Origin: Treponema sp.
GTDB taxonomy: Bacteria; Spirochaetota; Spirochaetia; Treponematales; Breznakiellaceae
Length of the DNA: 6,782 nucleotides
NCBI GenBank assembly: GCA_009780545.1
Contig: WQZW01000081.1
Coordinates: forward strand, 1 to 6,782
Reading direction: 5' to 3'
Shown: piece after piece, positions 1 to 6,083 of the stretch
Numbering within the stretch: position 1 is the first letter of the stretch
Layout of the letters: every line of letters starts with the position of its first letter
Program-made: the position numbers and the translations under genes
The notes under the pieces: model-generated
Told to the model about the DNA's origin: nothing
What the model saw: the letters and a program-made list of their open reading frames with translations, nothing else
Databases searched by the model: none

Positions 1-14
1 AAATGCGGGGCGTT

Positions 15-31
15 GCGGGGCAGCGCCCCGC
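15..31. repeat. GC-rich hairpin, 7-bp stem
   Basis: The inverted repeat GCGGGGC / GCCCCGC encloses a 3-base loop (AGC). The left arm also occurs as a direct copy at 5-11, so either copy can pair with the right arm. It is the first of three hairpins packed into 1-107. No run of T follows on either strand, so it is not a textbook intrinsic terminator. Confidence 0.6.
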
Positions 32-51
32 TCGGGGGGTAACGGAGGACG

Positions 52-76
52 AAGGTTGCCGCAAAGCGGCAACCTT
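52..76. repeat. perfect 11-bp hairpin in a probable dispersed intergenic element
   Basis: AAGGTTGCCGC pairs perfectly with GCGGCAACCTT around an AAA loop. It is the middle hairpin of a cluster (15-31, 52-76, 89-107) separated by similar linkers (CGGAGGACG and CGGAGTGAAG). The regular layout suggests a repeated intergenic unit of the REP/MITE-like kind, possibly also protecting or ending the message of the 146-1780 gene. That it is dispersed in the genome is inference. No coding potential was seen in 1-145. Confidence 0.55.
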
Positions 77-88
77 TGGCCGGAGTGA

Positions 89-107
89 AGGGGGGCTTGG
101 CCCCCCT
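89..107. repeat. G/C-rich hairpin, 8-bp stem
   Basis: The arms A-GGGGGG-C and G-CCCCCC-T pair around a TTG loop. It is the hairpin closest to the stop codon of the upstream minus-strand gene (stop at 146-148). On the minus strand the stem is followed by TTCACTCC rather than a U tract, so efficient intrinsic termination is uncertain. It is the most likely of the three to act as a transcript 3' end. Confidence 0.5.
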
Positions 108-145
108 CCAAGATTCCGGATTGGTTTCCGTCCCCGATCTTTATC

Positions 146-1780
146 TCAATAGCCATCGGACATGGCCCGGTTCAGGTCGCGCTGGTACAGTTCCTGGTAG
201 ACGTAGCTGCGGTTGCGGAGCTTTTCCTTGACTTCCTGCGAGAAGGGGATGTGCCGCCAGAAGGCGCCGCGGACCGCCTTGTCCACGGCCTGCACCCCGT
301 TTGCCTCCTTGGTCATCCACAGGATGTAGTCCTTGACGAAGAATTCCTTGATGTCGCCCTTGAGCTTCTGCGAGAGGAACCACTGGTAGTAGTAGCCCGT
401 CATGCCCTCCTCCATCCAGTAATAGGAGGCCTTTTCCTTGGCCACCTGCCAGCGGAGGTCGGCAACGGCGGAAAGGACGGCGGCGTAGAGGTTTTTCGGG
501 TACATGGGGATGAAGATGCGGCCCCGGCTGGTGGCGCGGTTCCGCTTGTCGAAGGGCTCCCAGCACATCCCGGAATCGCCGTAGGAAGGGATGAGGACGA
601 CGTAGGGAACGATGCGGTTGAGCTTGTTCTTGTACGTCCGGCAGAACACTTCCGGGTCTATGCTTTCGATGCGGGCGAGCATCTCGATGATGTTCTCCCG
701 AAAGGCCACGTTGTTCGGCCCGCAGTGGAAGTACTCGTTGACCAGGATGGGGTAGTGGTTGCCCTGCCTGCCCACGGTCATCTTCGCCGTCTGCCGTATC
801 GTGTCGAACTCGGTGTCCACCGACTGCAGGTCCAGGACGGCGTCCCCGCTGCCGCTGGCCTCGATCTTCGTGCGCAGCGAGCTTAGGTCCGAATGTGCCT
901 GGTCGTGGTCCCTGAACAGGACGGCCAGTTCCCGGTCGCACTTGAGCAGTTCCTTGATGTGCTCCTGCACGTCGAGGAAGGCCCGCCGCTGGCCGTCGTT
1001 GTAGCCCTGCGAAACGCCGGGCAGCCTTTCCGCCGGATAATGCGCGGTGGCGGTTTTGATGTGGGCCATCATGCCCGCCTCCAGCTCCCGCCTCTGGTGG
1101 GTTTTTGCCAGAAGGAGTGCCCTTGCCCCTTCCAGTTTTCCGCCGGCCCGTTCGGCCAGCTGCTGGAGCTTCATCTTGGTATTGCCCTGGGCAACCCGCA
1201 CCTCGTCGGTGCTGGACGCGCTCACCTGGCCGGTTCCCACGGCCTTGAACCACTCGTCGAGGTAGTAGATCGGCTGGTTCAGTTCGTTGGCGGCGACCAG
1301 TTTGGCAAAGAAACCCTTGGTTTCCGGCTTGATGAAGTTCGGGTGCAGCAGGTTGAACCGGAGCAGGTATTTCTTGGCCTCCGGCAGGTTGCCCGGAGCC
1401 TTTTTTGCCACCCCCCGAAGGAATTCCCAGTAGGCGGAGATGATCTGGGGCCGGTAGACGCTGCGGTCCTTGGGATCAGTCGCCGTGATGTACTTCTGCA
1501 GCAGGGTATGCACCCGGGCCGCGATCTCCGGCTCGTCCTTGAGGGCGGCCTTGTAGTAGGCCGGCGGATCGTCGAAAAACCGATGGGGAATCGGCTCGAA
1601 CCGTTTGGTTACCTCGGGGAAGCTCTGTACGGCAAGGTCGTTCTCCACCTCGCCGCCGGGTTCCTGTTCCCCGTCGGCGGTATCCTCGTCCTCCGGTTCC
1701 TCGGCCGCTACCGAAAAGTCCGGTTCCTCAAGCAAACCGTCTTCCATATCCATCTCGTCCAGGAGCTGTTCATGTGTCAT
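146..1780 (-). CDS. uncharacterised 544-residue cytoplasmic protein with acidic N-terminus
   Basis: I do not recognise this family. No signal peptide or membrane segment is visible, so it is probably cytoplasmic. Residues 1-50 are highly acidic (21 Asp/Glu, no Lys/Arg) and probably disordered. Residues 55-180 look like a compact helical domain rich in Tyr, Phe and Trp (HRFFDDPPAYYKAAL near 66-80). Residues 190-310 are mainly charged helix with coiled-coil character. Residues 340-540 form an aromatic-rich C-terminal domain, with WMEEGMTGYYYQWF at about 455-468 recalling the W-x-x-E-G segment of gluzincin peptidases, although no HExxH motif is present. The start is supported by AAGGA seven bases upstream and a good promoter just before it. 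The gene appears monocistronic: it follows the envelope operon after 140 bases but has its own promoter. The long plus-strand open frames across it are antisense shadows of GC-rich codons. Confidence 0.88.
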   Translation of the reverse strand: MTHEQLLDEMDMEDGLLEEPDFSVAAEEPEDEDTADGEQEPGGEVENDLAVQSFPEVTKRFEPIPHRFFDDPPAYYKAALKDEPEIAARVHTLLQKYITATDPKDRSVYRPQIISAYWEFLRGVAKKAPGNLPEAKKYLLRFNLLHPNFIKPETKGFFAKLVAANELNQPIYYLDEWFKAVGTGQVSASSTDEVRVAQGNTKMKLQQLAERAGGKLEGARALLLAKTHQRRELEAGMMAHIKTATAHYPAERLPGVSQGYNDGQRRAFLDVQEHIKELLKCDRELAVLFRDHDQAHSDLSSLRTKIEASGSGDAVLDLQSVDTEFDTIRQTAKMTVGRQGNHYPILVNEYFHCGPNNVAFRENIIEMLARIESIDPEVFCRTYKNKLNRIVPYVVLIPSYGDSGMCWEPFDKRNRATSRGRIFIPMYPKNLYAAVLSAVADLRWQVAKEKASYYWMEEGMTGYYYQWFLSQKLKGDIKEFFVKDYILWMTKEANGVQAVDKAVRGAFWRHIPFSQEVKEKLRNRSYVYQELYQRDLNRAMSDGY

Positions 1781-1801
1781 TTTTATGTCCTTGTTTGTAA
1801 C

Positions 1802-1830
1802 AATTTATTGGGAATTGCGATAAATGTCAA
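1802..1830 (-). promoter_or_regulatory. sigma70-type promoter for the 146-1780 gene
   Basis: On the minus strand a perfect -35 box TTGACA (1825-1830) is followed by a 17-base spacer and TAAATT (1802-1807) as the -10 box, which matches TATAAT at four of six positions. Transcription should start near 1795, giving a leader of about 15 bases. That leader consists of little more than the ribosome site AAGGA (1788-1792), seven bases before the ATG at 1780. The boxes sit in an AT-rich island within GC-rich surroundings. This makes the gene a separate unit from the lipoprotein gene upstream. Confidence 0.8.
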
Positions 1831-1920
1831 GCAATAGCTGAGTGATTTTGGGTTTTTGGCCGGTTGGTTTCGGTTGCCGGATAAAGGCGCGGGGTAAAAG
1901 CCGTTCCGCCGGGCCGCCGC

Positions 1921-3015
1921 CTATCCCTCCGGCATGACCCGGGCAAGGTAGCCGGAAAGTTTGTCGGCATACTCGCGGTCGATCGTCCGAACCGCATTGC
2001 GGAAAACCCAGTCCAAGACTTCCGATTCTACCGGATCGCCTTCCCTGTTGTCTTTGATTTTGTAGGTCAGCAAACCCTCTCCCGTCCTTGGATTTTTAAG
2101 TTCGGCCAGCAGGGTCTGGTCCGCCCAGGTGATGTCCCTGTCGAGGGGCTTGTTAAACTTCCGTTCCAGGGTTACGTTTACGCTCACCTCGAGAACGTAG
2201 CCGGGATCGGAATCGACGGTTTTGAAGTTAAGGCCGGTCAGGACCTTTGCAAAAGCGGCCCGTACCATGTCGTCCCTGTCCCCGCTTACGTTTATCCCTA
2301 TGGTGATCGCCCTTCGTATCTCGTCCGCCTTCCGCCTGAGCTCGTTCCCGCTCTGCAGTCCCGGCGGCACCTGCGCACCCAGGCCCGAAAGCACCGCGGC
2401 ATAGCTTGGGTTCATGTCGGCAAGGACTGCGGCCTTCCGAAAGTTGTCGACGCCCTCGAAGGGATTCCTCTCGGCCGCATCCGGCCGGGTAAGATCGTCG
2501 ATCTCTTTCCGTTTTTTCTCTATGATGTCGGAATACACCTCGATGGTTTTTTTCCTGTCCAGAACCGCCAGTACGAAAAAAGTACCGCCGTCGTCCTGAA
2601 AGGAATCCTCGATACTGACTCCGATAAGGTTATCGACGCCGGAACGTTTGTCGAAATAGCCGAGAATGTCTATGTTTTCTTTCCAATGGATGTCGCCGTT
2701 CTCGATTGTGTGCCAGTACCGCTCCCTCGTCCGCTCGTCGACATGTATGGCCATGTTGAACCTGCCGGCAAGGTTTTCCAGCGCGTTCCTTTCCGCCGAT
2801 TGCCTGGAGTCGCCCGAGCCGACGGCGGTAAGGTAGGCGCTTTCGGGAAACATGGGATGCCTGTCGCCGCCGCGCGTCCATTCCGGGCGCGCGTTTTTCC
2901 GGGCGGGGGGAACCGGACTTGCCGCGCCGGCGGAAGCGCAGGCCGTCAACGCCGGGACAAGGCAGGCGGCCAAAAGGCCGAACGCCAAAAATAGAAACGA
3001 TTTTTTGTGAAACAT
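1921..3015 (-). CDS. LPP20-like outer-envelope lipoprotein
   Basis: This 364-residue protein begins with a lipoprotein signal peptide: basic MFHKK, a hydrophobic stretch, then lipobox LTAC with the lipidated Cys at 26. After a Pro/Ala-rich linker (27-42) comes an LPP20-like domain, about 43-160: PEW at 44-46, FPESAYLTAVGSGDSRQSAE at 56-75, then an Ala-rich helix, matching the family pattern of a strand ending in G-x-G followed by an A-x-x-A-x-x-x-L helix. A helix at about 155-200 leads to a second alpha/beta domain (about 235-364) that I cannot assign; its two-strand, two-helix texture recalls small envelope domains of the LpoB/CsgG type. It lies 48 bases after the RCC1-repeat gene, so it is probably the last gene of that operon. 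Its role is probably in outer-membrane assembly or anchoring, by family analogy only. No convincing terminator was found in 1781-1920. Confidence 0.85.
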   Translation of the reverse strand: MFHKKSFLFLAFGLLAACLVPALTACASAGAASPVPPARKNARPEWTRGGDRHPMFPESAYLTAVGSGDSRQSAERNALENLAGRFNMAIHVDERTRERYWHTIENGDIHWKENIDILGYFDKRSGVDNLIGVSIEDSFQDDGGTFFVLAVLDRKKTIEVYSDIIEKKRKEIDDLTRPDAAERNPFEGVDNFRKAAVLADMNPSYAAVLSGLGAQVPPGLQSGNELRRKADEIRRAITIGINVSGDRDDMVRAAFAKVLTGLNFKTVDSDPGYVLEVSVNVTLERKFNKPLDRDITWADQTLLAELKNPRTGEGLLTYKIKDNREGDPVESEVLDWVFRNAVRTIDREYADKLSGYLARVMPEG

Positions 3016-3021
3016 CCGTTG

Positions 3022-3028
3022 CCTCCCC
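3022..3028 (-). promoter_or_regulatory. ribosome binding site of the lipoprotein gene
   Basis: GGGGAGG on the minus strand lies six bases before the ATG at 3015. It fixes this start, which also gives the well-formed lipoprotein signal peptide, over the overlapping longer frame that begins at 3043. Confidence 0.8.
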
Positions 3029-3063
3029 GTCGGCCTTCCGCAAAATGCCGTCCGCCGTGTTGC

Positions 3064-6012
3064 CTATTCGCCCTTTGCCCTGAAAAACCGGTACACGAAA
3101 CCTATCGAAACCCTGTGATCCAACGGAAACAAGAATTCCAGAAACGGGAAATCCGCCGACAGGCCGCTTGTCCTTAGCGTGTAGGAAATTTCGACCAAAT
3201 TCCCGATCAGGAAGCCGGAGGTAAATTCCACGGTGGGAACGATTTCGCTTATTTCGTTGAAGTTAATGGCGGATGCGCCCCGGTTTAGGTAGGCCCCCGC
3301 CCCGGCTCCCACGAACCAGCCGCCGCGTATCCCGAGCGGGGCGAAAAGTGCGAACTGCCCGAACGGGTACATCGAAGAAAAGCCGGGACCTTCGTCAAGG
3401 CCGAAAAAGCCGAACTCGTAACCGAACCTGAAAAACGACCGCTCAAAAGGTGCCAACGTTATTTGCGGAACGGCCGCAAGTAACGGCTGCGAAAAAGAAC
3501 TGCCGACCGCGACGCCCGCGCTCCAATACCTGTTTTTTCTGGCCGCATTCTTTGCGGCTTCCGCTGCGGCTTGTGCTGCATCCCGCTCTTTAATTACGTT
3601 GCTCGTTGCAGCCCTTACGGTAAACAAAGCGCTTGCCGCATCAGACCGCGCGGTAGTTGCGGCCGTCACCGCATTCGTGGCCTCATTTAATTTCCGTTGC
3701 AGTTTGGTCTCGGCTTCGCGTATGGCATCTATGGTGCCGGCCGCGGTACGCGCATCGTCAAGAATCTTCCGTGCGTCGTCGGCTATCCCTTTAACTTTCG
3801 AATACTCCGTCTCTGCCTGGGTCAAAAAGTTCCCGAGTCGCCTTGCGGCAATTTCGGCTTGCTGTAATGCGCCTCTGGCCGAGGGAACTCCTTCCGCATT
3901 CTTTTTCGCCTCGTTCAGCTCCGTTGCCGCGAACATAGCCGACGAGTTTGCCCCTTTTGCGGCATCTTCGGCTTCCCTAACACGGGTATTGATCTGGGTC
4001 ATGTTCTGCCCGGCCCGTTGCAGGGCATAACCGATTTGGGTTTGTTCGTCGCCAATTTGAGCGGGAACGGTACGGCGTAACCTGGTACCGTCGCCTAGTT
4101 GTCCATTTTGGTTGTTCCCCCAGGTCCAAAGCGAGCCGTCCGCCTGTATCGCGGCGGTATGAGCCTGGCCCGCTACGACGGAACGCCAATTATCCTTCGG
4201 CTCTTTTATCTGTTCGGGAGAGGTTTTTCTATCAACGGTATTAATTCCAAGCTGCCCGCTTCCGTTCAAGCCCCATGACCACAAGCTACCGTCCGTTCTT
4301 GTTCCCACCGTGTGGTTACCGCGGGCGGAGGCGGACGTCCACGTATAAAGCGGTCCTATTTTTACCGGGACATTGCGATTTGTCGTCGTGCCATCACCAA
4401 GCTGCCCATGTTCATTACTTCCCCATGACCAAAGGCTGCCGTCCGTTTGTACGGCAACCGTGTGTAATTCGCCCGCGGAGACGGAGGCCCAGTTCGTTGC
4501 ATCCCCTATGAGTGTCGGGACGTTGCGGGTCGTAGCCGTGCCGTCCCCGATCTGCCCCTTGGAATTGAGGCCCCAGGCCCAAAGGGAGCGGTCCTTTCGT
4601 ATCGCCGCGATATGATTCGCCCCTGCCGAAACGTAGGCCCAGTCGGTGGCGGTTCCTACCCGAACCGGCTCGTGCTGCTCCCGCCCCCCGCCGTTGCCCA
4701 GATATCCGTTGGCACTCGATCCCCAGACCCAGAGCGTACCGTCCTTGCGTATTGCCGCGGTATTTTCCTTGCCCGCCGAGACCATAACCCAGTCCTTCGC
4801 CGTACCTACCTGTGCCGGAACGTTGCGGGACGTGGTGGTGCCGTCTCCAAGCTGTCCCTTGGAATTCCACCCCCAGGACCAGAGCGAGCCGTCCGTGCGT
4901 ATCGCCGCGGTGTGGGCCTCGCCTACGGAAACGCTCGCCCAACTGGTCTTCATGTCGATGCGTGCCGGAAGGTCGCGCCCGGTTGTGGTGCCGTTACCAA
5001 GCTGGCCCCGGTCGTTGCTTCCCCAGGTCCATAGCGTGCCGTTGCTTGCGATTGCCGCGGTGTGGCCCCCAAGACCAAGACCTATGGACACGGAGTCCCA
5101 CCTGTTCGGAACGCTCGCTTTGCCGGAATCCGTTAAGAGCAATCCCAGCTCCCCCATCAAGTCTATGCAGTCGTCGATATCCCGGTATTCCACACTTTTG
5201 GCGGTAACCGTATTGCCCCTTTCCACGTCAAGTATCTGCGCCCAGATATATTTATCCGATCCGAGTCCGGTTATATTGCCGCCGAGTGCCAGCTTTGCGT
5301 TCAGGGCCTTTCCCAACGTTGTCCTGCTTTCTTTGTCGGTATTCATGTCCATCTGAAAACCCTGCTCCCTAAGCGCCGTCTGCATTATGGAAAGTCGGGC
5401 CACCACATTGTAGTTGCCGGATTTCAGCATCTCGATGCTCAGTATCTGCGCCAACGTTTCGGCGGCCTGTGCGCTTATCTCCGTGTCCTCGTTGTTAAAG
5501 GGAAAGACGGCGAGGGCGGGAAGGTCGGCGGCACGTTGCCTTGAGGCGGAGCTTACCAGACCTGCGGAAATCGACGGCACGAGCCCTCTGATTTCCTCGA
5601 TGTTGTCGTAGGTAACGTAATGCCCCGCCGTCTGGACGAAATACGTGGTATCGACGATCCATACGATCAAAAGATTCCTGTCGCCCAGTTTGGTTATGGT
5701 ACCGGAAAGCGCGTAATCGGCGCTGAGTAATTTGCCGATGCTTGCCATCGTATCCGGATTCGTAAGGTCGGAAAACCGCTGGATGTTCAATTCTTCAAAT
5801 ATGGTATTCAGTGCCATTGTCCGCGTGCCTACTTCGGTATAGAGGTTGCGAAGGTTGTTCTGCTCCAGAAAGAATTCGGCGATTAGATCGCCCTCCCTGG
5901 CCGTGCCGCCGGTGAAGGGCAGGACGCCCAGTTTGCCCAACTTGGCCTGCTGCGAAAAAACGGATGCGGCAAAACAGGCAAGCAATACTATCGCGATAAC
6001 AAGTTTCTTCAT
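3064..6012 (-). CDS. exported mosaic protein: two CsgG/LpoB-like domains, seven RCC1 repeats, long helix, C-terminal beta-barrel
   Basis: This 982-residue protein starts with a Sec signal peptide (1-20, cleavage probably after VFS). Residues 26-155 and 165-293 are tandem, recognisably homologous alpha/beta domains: each opens with a VLPF/VFPF strand and later has a GKLLSADYALSGTITKLG-type segment, here GKALNAKLALGGNITGLG. They resemble the CsgG/LpoB/TolB-N group. Residues 305-655 hold seven RCC1 repeats of about 50 residues, enough for one closed seven-bladed propeller. Residues 656-826 are Ala/Glu/Lys/Arg-rich helix with coiled-coil character. Residues 828-982 alternate aromatic and small residues in strands with turns, ending IGFVYRFF plus a five-residue tail, as in small outer-membrane barrels. 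It is therefore predicted to be an outer-membrane protein with a long periplasmic part. RCC1 propellers serve as protein-binding platforms (for example BLIP-II), so this one may bind a periplasmic or wall partner; that is inference. It sits between two genes for LPP20-like proteins, probably in one operon. Confidence 0.9.
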   Translation of the reverse strand: MKKLVIAIVLLACFAASVFSQQAKLGKLGVLPFTGGTAREGDLIAEFFLEQNNLRNLYTEVGTRTMALNTIFEELNIQRFSDLTNPDTMASIGKLLSADYALSGTITKLGDRNLLIVWIVDTTYFVQTAGHYVTYDNIEEIRGLVPSISAGLVSSASRQRAADLPALAVFPFNNEDTEISAQAAETLAQILSIEMLKSGNYNVVARLSIMQTALREQGFQMDMNTDKESRTTLGKALNAKLALGGNITGLGSDKYIWAQILDVERGNTVTAKSVEYRDIDDCIDLMGELGLLLTDSGKASVPNRWDSVSIGLGLGGHTAAIASNGTLWTWGSNDRGQLGNGTTTGRDLPARIDMKTSWASVSVGEAHTAAIRTDGSLWSWGWNSKGQLGDGTTTSRNVPAQVGTAKDWVMVSAGKENTAAIRKDGTLWVWGSSANGYLGNGGGREQHEPVRVGTATDWAYVSAGANHIAAIRKDRSLWAWGLNSKGQIGDGTATTRNVPTLIGDATNWASVSAGELHTVAVQTDGSLWSWGSNEHGQLGDGTTTNRNVPVKIGPLYTWTSASARGNHTVGTRTDGSLWSWGLNGSGQLGINTVDRKTSPEQIKEPKDNWRSVVAGQAHTAAIQADGSLWTWGNNQNGQLGDGTRLRRTVPAQIGDEQTQIGYALQRAGQNMTQINTRVREAEDAAKGANSSAMFAATELNEAKKNAEGVPSARGALQQAEIAARRLGNFLTQAETEYSKVKGIADDARKILDDARTAAGTIDAIREAETKLQRKLNEATNAVTAATTARSDAASALFTVRAATSNVIKERDAAQAAAEAAKNAARKNRYWSAGVAVGSSFSQPLLAAVPQITLAPFERSFFRFGYEFGFFGLDEGPGFSSMYPFGQFALFAPLGIRGGWFVGAGAGAYLNRGASAINFNEISEIVPTVEFTSGFLIGNLVEISYTLRTSGLSADFPFLEFLFPLDHRVSIGFVYRFFRAKGE
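4048..5100 (-). repeat. seven in-frame RCC1 repeat units
   Basis: Units in transcription order: 5100-4942, 4941-4792, 4791-4642, 4641-4492, 4491-4342, 4341-4189 and 4188-4048. Units 2 to 5 are exactly 150 bases. The protein consensus opens with W-A-S-V-S-A-G, continues H-T-A-A-I and D-G-S-L-W-S-W-G, then G-Q-L-G-D-G-T-T-T and N-V-P. Unit 3 (GNGGGREQHEP) and unit 6 (GINTVDRKTSPEQ) depart most in the outer loop, and unit 4 has DRS in place of DGS. Copies differ at many synonymous sites, so the array is not a very recent expansion. Confidence 0.92.
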
Positions 6013-6016
6013 TTTT

Positions 6017-6024
6017 CCCTCCTT
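6017..6024 (-). promoter_or_regulatory. ribosome binding site of the RCC1-repeat gene
   Basis: AAGGAGGG on the minus strand, four bases before the ATG at 6012, is a near-perfect Shine-Dalgarno site. It predicts strong translation and confirms the start that gives a clean signal peptide. Confidence 0.85.
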
Positions 6025-6034
6025 AACAATGTCC

Positions 6035-6083
6035 TTAAAATTTCACCGTGTAGGCCAGCCCGATGCCGCCACAAATCGGCGGG
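6035..6083 (-). pseudogene. possible 3' remnant of a beta-barrel protein gene
   Basis: Between the stop of the upstream gene (6084-6086) and the ribosome site of the RCC1-repeat gene, one minus-strand frame reads PPICGGIGLAYTVKF and then TAA (6035-6037). This is a typical last strand of an outer-membrane barrel ending in Phe, and it resembles IGFVYRFF at the end of the neighbouring 982-residue protein. The same frame stays open back to about 6295, but there it overlaps the real upstream gene in another phase and does not look like protein. It may be the tail of a deleted barrel gene. Chance is a real alternative because the segment is short. Confidence 0.35.

Noticed and set aside
251..886. 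Plus-strand open frame of 211 codons
   Set aside because: It is an antisense shadow of the same gene, with no ribosome site seen and a composition dominated by Val, Leu, Asp and His.
141..1253. Minus-strand open frame of 370 codons overlapping the 146-1780 gene in another phase
   Set aside because: Its product is rich in Arg, Gly, Pro and His with no domain-like pattern, typical of an off-phase shadow of GC-rich coding DNA.
893..1837. Long plus-strand open frame (314 codons) opposite the 146-1780 gene
   Set aside because: It is antisense to a gene with a good promoter, ribosome site and protein-like composition. Its product is low-complexity Val/Leu/Gly/Arg-rich, as expected from reading GC-rich codons backwards.
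1831..1920. Possible terminator for the envelope operon after the stop at 1921
   Set aside because: Only short 4-base self-complementary CCGG pairs with long loops were found and no U tract follows, so a terminator cannot be supported.
2630..3043. Minus-strand open frame overlapping the start of the lipoprotein gene
   Set aside because: The lipoprotein frame has a lipobox, a strong ribosome site and family-like motifs; this frame is Arg/Pro-rich and has none of these.
3599..4030. Plus-strand open frame opposite the helical region of the 982-residue protein
   Set aside because: It mirrors Ala-rich codons (GCN read backwards) and has no independent support.
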